In this document: positions 58,076-64,000 of the stretch, piece by piece
Numbering within the stretch: the first letter of the stretch is position 1
How the letters are laid out: the number at the start of each line of letters is the position of its first letter
DNA from: Lucifuga dentata
Taxonomy: Eukaryota > Chordata > Actinopteri > Ophidiiformes > Bythitidae
Direction of reading: 5' to 3'
Assembly (NCBI GenBank): GCA_014773175.1
Contig: VXCM01001491.1
Coordinates: forward strand, 1-64,000
DNA length: 64,000 bases
Notes under the pieces: model-generated
What the model saw: the letters and a program-made list of their open reading frames with translations, nothing else
Databases searched by the model: none
Told to the model about the DNA's origin: nothing
Position numbers and translations under genes: made by a program

Positions 58076-61000
58076 ATATCAAAAATGAAGCTTAAGTGTT
58101 AATTGACAGCAAATTAATAGAATGGGGTGCATGTGTGAAAGGGGTTCAACAGACAGTGAATGCTTGCTAGTCATGTGTTTTGTAGGTGTATCTAGATGTA
58201 AATTCAAAGTGGTACTGTACATGTCATGCTAGAAAATTAAAAGAATAATCAAAAATTAAGCTTTCAGAGTTCATGACCTATGGATTTGTCTTATTGGAAC
58301 ATCTTGTGAACCTAAAGAAGTATCACATTTTGACAATGTTCAGCACATACTCCCTACTACATTACATTATAAGAGTGAGAGAAAATCTAAAAATAAAAAA
58401 AAAAATAAAAAAAATGTGATTTCTCTTTTAAATTGAGTTGAAACTAATAGCTGAATATAATTGTTGTCTGAAGACTAATAATTTCAGCGTGGTAAGGGCA
58501 GAAACCTAATTCCCATGGTAACTATCATAGATTATACTGTTATATTAGTGTTATATATTTTTATTACTATACAAAATGTAAGAATAAAACCCTTTGGCAG
58601 CCAAAGTCTGTTTCTGTTATATTATGCATCTATCTGCAGCAGTTATATGGTCAAAATGATATAAATTATTAACAATAAGGACCAAAACCTTTACATTACT
58701 AAATGATTCTATTTGTAAGAATGCACTGTGTACAGATTTTATATATAAACTTCAATTAATAAAAAAGACACTGGAAGTAATACCTGTTTCCATTTTCCAA
58801 TAGATTATTAATTCAAATTAAATGATCATATCAAGGTTTTCTGTTTATGAATAATTCTGTAACATCAATATAAAATGAGAATACAGCACTTAGATGAATA
58901 ACCCAATTGATCCTGACAGGTTAGAGTGGTATGTAAAGTATATCTTAATTAATTTTTCATGCAGAGCTGAAGGAAAGGTGTCTTACCACAGCCAATCAGA
59001 CAATAAAGATCATTCTTGAAAGTGGAGAATGCAAACTAAGCCATGAAGTGATCCCTTAGATGGCAGAATCCTTGCCTTTGTCCTGTGTATTTGTCTCTAT
59101 CTTCAGGAAAAAAAAAAACCTCCCCAGACTATCACAGCTTTTGCACAAACAGCAGAGGTGGACATTCTTAATGCCTGGAGGAAAAAAAAACAAAAAACAA
59201 CATATATATTTTTCTGTTTTCTTCAGTTTTTCAAGGGAAGCATGCTTTAATTTTGTGAAAGAGTATTCAATACCACCAGAACACAGACAAAGACGATTCA
59301 ATAGGTCTGTTTCTGTTAATGCAATCGGAGGCTGCTAGCTAGTTACCTAGTCTGGTTAATTAACCCCTGGAGGTTTGGAGAGAGCAGAGGCTGTGATCTG
59401 GATGGGCCTACTGGGCTCAATCAAGACCACAAACTGAACATTGTATATGGCATAAAAGTGTTGTAGTAAACACATTCTCTTCCCTCTGCCACACCCTAGG
59501 GAGGTCTTAATCAAACCACAGTGCACACATGATGGTGCCTCTGCAGAAAATGAAGAGGAGAAGAAAGGAGAGAAAAAGGAGAAAAAGTGTGTGGTGATTA
59601 CTGCAGACTCGCCCTCTCTTGATTTTTTATCTGAACTCTTCTGTGACATTTTAGCATTGGTGGACACTTTTTTTTAAATGGTGGGAGGAAATTACAGTGT
59701 ATTTTAGGGAATATGTACTCCATGATAACTTGAGTTAGACATATTTCAGCTTTTTTATAGTATAGTCACAGAGAAGATAGTTAGGTTAAGGTTAAGGCTT
59801 ATGTTTTGTCATCAACACAATGTGAGAATCTGTTGTAATGCAGCTGTTCATTTCATTTGAAACTGCAGACATAAAAAAAACAAAACTGCAGACTTGATGG
59901 ATGGAGGATGATGATGAAAGGACATTCAGGGAGCATCTTCTTTCTGTAATAAAGATATATTCCAAAAAGAGCAAAAGAGCCCAATTCAAAAGTGGTGAAA
60001 AATGATCGTATAAATTGATAAGACTGCAGCTTCTACATGTTTCAGTAAATCTGCTGGTACATAAGGAAATGACTGATAAAAAAAAGATGACCGCTTGAAG
60101 GAAACTGGTTGCTATAGTAAATCAAACAGCAAATTTCCCGAATATATTAAAGATGTTCATTCTTTGACAGAAGTAAAACTTATATTTTAACAAATTTATT
60201 CTACCAATACACTGTAGGTACACCTATAGAACAGGTGGATGGAGAAAGAAAGTGAAGACCCCAAGCATATCACCCAGGGAGAACATTCATCATACATGGA
60301 GGCTTTCTTGTAGATTGCCACAAGGTCTTGCCCCCAAATTACCCAGGACCCAGCGTGAAAATAAATAATTTAAAGCTTATTCTTTGAAGTGAGGTTCCTG
60401 AATGATAAATGATGAGGGTTGGATGGCGAGGAAGAGCAGCTCTCAAGTCCTTCAACACTTGGTGGAGGCAAGTGAAGGATAGACTGAAATGTGGTACATG
60501 TGTTCCAGTATGCAACAAGCTGAATGATAGAGTGACTTACTGACTCCCCAAGAGAGAAAGATTCTTGAAGTGATGAAGAGAGGAGGCTCATAATATGTTT
60601 TATATTATTTGCACAATAATGTGATAGGACAAACTTTGTGGTTGATCTTTAACATGTTCATATTTTTCACTCACTTGAGCCCACAGAACCCTAACAGTTG
60701 CCAATATATGTGAGAAATTCACCACCACTTAATGATAAATTGTTCAAAAACTCACAGTAATTGCTACATATGCATCAGCCTGTAAAGTCTACACAAATAT
60801 TAAAGGTAGCAAACATTTGGACAAAATTGCTAAGTTGTTCTAAACATATTTTTTTTGGCAGTATTAGTATGCTAAACTTTAATATTTGTGGTTTCTGCAT
60901 TAATTCTGAATGACTACAGGAAACATACAAGAATTAATCCAACTGACCAATGGCAATGGGGAATCAATAAAAATTACAAAAACTACACAGCATCATGCTA

Positions 61001-62590
61001 AATAAGTGCCATGATAATTTAAACTCATTCATAAAGCTTCCCTTACATTAATCAGCACATTGTTGATCGATTACTGACACACTGTTGTAAGGAGTGTAAG
61101 GTAAAAGCCAATGAAGATTGCTGAGTTGCTTCATTGAGTTGCTTCATATTTAAGAGCCACACTTTCTAATGCTTTCTCTGGTGTCAAAGCAAAACTGACA
61201 TATTAAATCAGTAAAGGAAACCTAAGTTCTCTGTTTTAGAGCTCCACATTTTAAGAGTTCAACACTAATATAGGAGAGATAAGAGATCCACACACCTGTG
61301 GTCTGACGCACGGGAAGTGTGTGTGTCGCATGTGAGCATGAGACACAGCACAGCAGACGAGGCTTGAGAAAGAGTTGCAGTGCCACAAGAATGTGGGCAA
61401 GATCAGATCAAAACTCGCCATTTGCAAATGTATTGATCACTAAGTTGTGAGTTTGTACAGTTTAAAGTGTCACCTAGATTGAAATTTACCACCAGAATGA
61501 AACAGGTCTTAATTTTTTGCATGACAATGAGTTCTCTGAATTGCTCCCCAACATGTGAAGAGTATTGTAGTAATGTCTCTTTAAAAACAAATGCTAAAAG
61601 ATGCTAGTAACATGCATTTATGAATGAGGAAACATGGTTGCGTAACAATGTTTGCCCTTATTAACACCTAGAGTCTGACACTGTTTTTTATTGATTACCC
61701 CACCTCAAAATCACCTCACCTATAGATTTGGTCAGCTATATTTTCCCCACTATAGTAACATTTCTTGGTTATTTGCAGCTCAGAGTTGCTCTAAGACACG
61801 AAACCACTGCAAAGCTGGGAACTCTTGCTAGAATTTTTTAGCTAAGAGTACTTTCTTAGAATGTTCATGACTACAGCCACAGATGTTTTGACGAGTTGAA
61901 TATTTTTTCTGCTTCACCCGAAATGGTTGTGGACATCATCTGCAGACACATTTCAAGTACCATTATGTTTCCTGAATGATCTGCCTCCAATATTTCCACA
62001 TTATTTCCAATATTTTCACATCTTTTGTAAGCTGTCTTGGTGTATTTGCGAAAATATGTGTATTTAAGCTGCCATGACATATCAAAGTAAGACAACTTGC
62101 AGTATAATTTTTTGTACTTTTGAATTGATTATTGTGATGAGTTTACAAATTAAAATGTCCAGTGCGCTTTGATTCTAAGATGGGAATCGTTTAGAGATAA
62201 GTCTATATTTTACAGAGAAAACAGAACCTGAAGCTGATAGTAAAGTGCTTCATTTTTAAGAGCAAAACCAATTCAATGAATTATGACATAAGAATAATGG
62301 TTATATTACACAAAGGGACATTATAATCTATTCTGAACCTCAGAGTTTCAGGGGGTTGTTTACCAGACATCACATGTTTTATAGGTGATATTTCCCATTA
62401 TGAAACACATACTAGACTAGTTATCTCTTACTGTATTTCGAGGCACCAACAGCAATATCTGCTGTAGTTTTTTATCTATCAAGCACTGGCCGTGGACATT
62501 CCAGTCAGCCTCATATCTATGGAACAGACAATAACATCAAAACTATTAGGCTGAAATTGCTTGTTGGTGAATACACAGAAGGAGAAACCG
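58076..62590. other. AT-rich desert
   Basis: No gene or named element. A purine-rich tract lies at about 59540-59590. ORFs such as 59056-59338 and 59356-59667 overlap on opposite strands and have no family features. Confidence 0.45.
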
Positions 62591-62597
62591 TAGAGCA

Positions 62598-62640
62598 GGG
62601 GTACTCAAACTTTATTATTAAAGGTCCACATACGGATTTT
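62598..62640 (+). mobile_element. Possible hAT-type left terminus
   Basis: caggggtactcaaactttat followed by aaaggtccacatacgg resembles the ends of non-autonomous hAT elements (CAGGGGT.CTCAA...GGTCC). No clear right end was found. A weak reverse candidate (tttgagaaacccccatg) starts near 63385. No transposase is recognised in between. Confidence 0.35.
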
Positions 62641-64000
62641 ACAGAAGACAATAATGTCAACACACTGAAATAAATAAGTCACAAAGCTGTCCATAACATA
62701 TGAAAAACTTAGATTCAACAGCTCAACATGTAAATTAACCTTGACTACTTCATCCAAACGCTACTCAACAACTTCTACATCAGAGAAAATGCTTTCTGGG
62801 TCATTTGTCCAAGATCTGAGGATGTTTTGCTGTCCTCATCTTAGTCTTCTGTGGATATTATTTTGCTTCGTCTCATAGTGGCATTTTACTTCACCGCTCT
62901 TTGTGATGCTGCTGTGTTGGTGCATATCAAGCATGAGTTTGATGCTGGACTTCAGGAGGATGAATGGATATTTTTGAGTCCATTCCTCTTTAAATTCTCC
63001 GTTCTGATCTCCGTTTCTTTTTCTTTGCTAAAGCTAACTTTGAGAGCGACATTTTGCAGATTAGCGATGTTATTTGCAGGTCGCTGACTGACATTGACAA
63101 ATTAATCGCAGAATGGTGCAACATTTGCATCTCGTGATTGGACTGGAGTGAACATACACAGAAATGGGCGACGAGCACATGCATACACACACACGAACGT
63201 GTAGAATCACTGTCTGCAATGCATGTCACATTCTGTATGCACACTTTGGCATAAATACATGGGCACATTCAATCACACTAGCAGTGCAACGAATGCAAGG
63301 AAATGTATACATGCTTAGCCTAATATGTGACATGTGGTACAGTCGGGACTGACATGAAGTCTGGATGCAGAACTTGGTCTGGAATTTGAGAAACCCCCAT
63401 GTAGAGTGACCAGCCAAATTTATAATCTATATATAATCTGTTTTTGGTTTGATTTTTGGTTTTAGTTTTGCTAGAAAAAAATATTATTAAAAATTTATTC
63501 AACCAGGGAAAAATATTTTAGGGAAAAATATCTGTTTGTGAAATATATTCATGTTTAATTCTATCTCTTATAAAATGATTAAATAAAAACCATATGTTTA
63601 ACATTTTTTTTTTAAATGTTTGTATCGATTCCTCTTTTAAAGATAAAATTCTGAACTGTACATCTTATGTGAATTAATTTTAACATTTTTATCTCAATCC
63701 TACAGTATTTTTATTGGGGGAAAATTGTATTAGTAGAATGGTGCAGTGATATCTGACTCAGAACAGCTTGACAGAGCCCAAAGCCAAAACAAAATTTCTT
63801 AAATAAAGCTGTTGAAAGCTGATATTTTGTGTTGATATTCAGAACATCAGCAAAAAAAAAAAAAAAAAAAAAATATATATATAGCTTTTCAATGCAAAAA
63901 ATATTCCAGAAATTTGAAAGGATTAAGTGTTTACCCTGAAACTTCATCCTGTTTAGGCAGCAAAAGTCTGAGAAGAACAGACTATCATGGGATAACCCTA
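62641..64000. other. Non-coding end of window
   Basis: No gene is supported. The 78-codon ORF at 62851-63087 lies in the possible hAT interior without recognisable domains. An A-run followed by (AT)n lies at about 63851-63882. Confidence 0.4.

Noticed and set aside
1..64000. A novel multi-gene system (defence island, gene cluster, selfish operon)
   Set aside because: Only one intact gene is present and all other coding-like segments are fragments of mobile elements or a retrocopy. Nothing supports a linked system.

Overview
This window is vertebrate DNA, most likely from a teleost fish. It is AT-rich and non-operonic, full of microsatellites and degenerate retroelements. These include tRNA-derived SINEs, a (TGGA)n-tailed LINE/SINE family and hAT elements of kinds common in ray-finned fish. 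There are no bacterial-style gene clusters, no rRNA, no convincing tRNA gene and no CRISPR array. The species cannot be named from the sequence alone.

The only intact protein gene is on the minus strand at 25640-27481. It encodes a complete LINGO-family type I membrane protein: signal peptide, LRRNT, about 12 LRRs, LRRCT, one Ig domain, a transmembrane helix and a short EYVPR-containing tail. It matches LINGO2 better than LINGO1. The coding region is a single exon that starts directly behind a strong 3' splice site (AG at 27494-27495). Upstream 5'-UTR exons must therefore lie further right, beyond what can be recognised here. Sequence right of 27494 is probably a very long 5'-UTR intron of this gene. 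Sequence left of about 24500 is 3' flank. The rest of the window is gene desert.

Region by region: 1-6 kb holds a LINE ORF2 tail (minus strand), an unusual inverted-plus-tandem ~176-bp repeat (2020-2745) and a fish non-LTR 3' end (2770-3110). 6.6-7 kb holds a SINE with an L2-type tail. 10.7-11.6 kb is a GC-richer, unidentified block. 12-24 kb is desert with microsatellites. 24.5-27.5 kb is lingo2 (3'UTR, CDS, splice acceptor). 31.2-32.2 kb looks like the 3' region of a LINE. 33.67-35.13 kb is a hAT transposon with recognisable ends and an 8-bp target-site duplication, carrying a nested LINE ORF2 fragment. 36-39 kb is complex, low-repeat sequence that may hold conserved regulatory elements. 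41.34-41.76 kb is a 5'-truncated processed retrocopy of an unidentified membrane-protein mRNA, with an intact reading frame, AATAAA, poly(A) and target-site duplication. 43.2-44.6 kb is a mosaic of hAT-related debris. 57.1-58.1 kb has a Myb/SANT-like remnant and a tRNA-derived SINE.

The assembly carries 22 isolated single N's. Six are flanked by exact or near-exact 61-65 bp duplications, and most others lie in homopolymers or low-complexity runs. They look like unmerged contig overlaps and not biology. No previously undescribed multi-gene system was found. The most noteworthy items are the retrocopy, the hAT/LINE composite and the palindromic tandem repeat.
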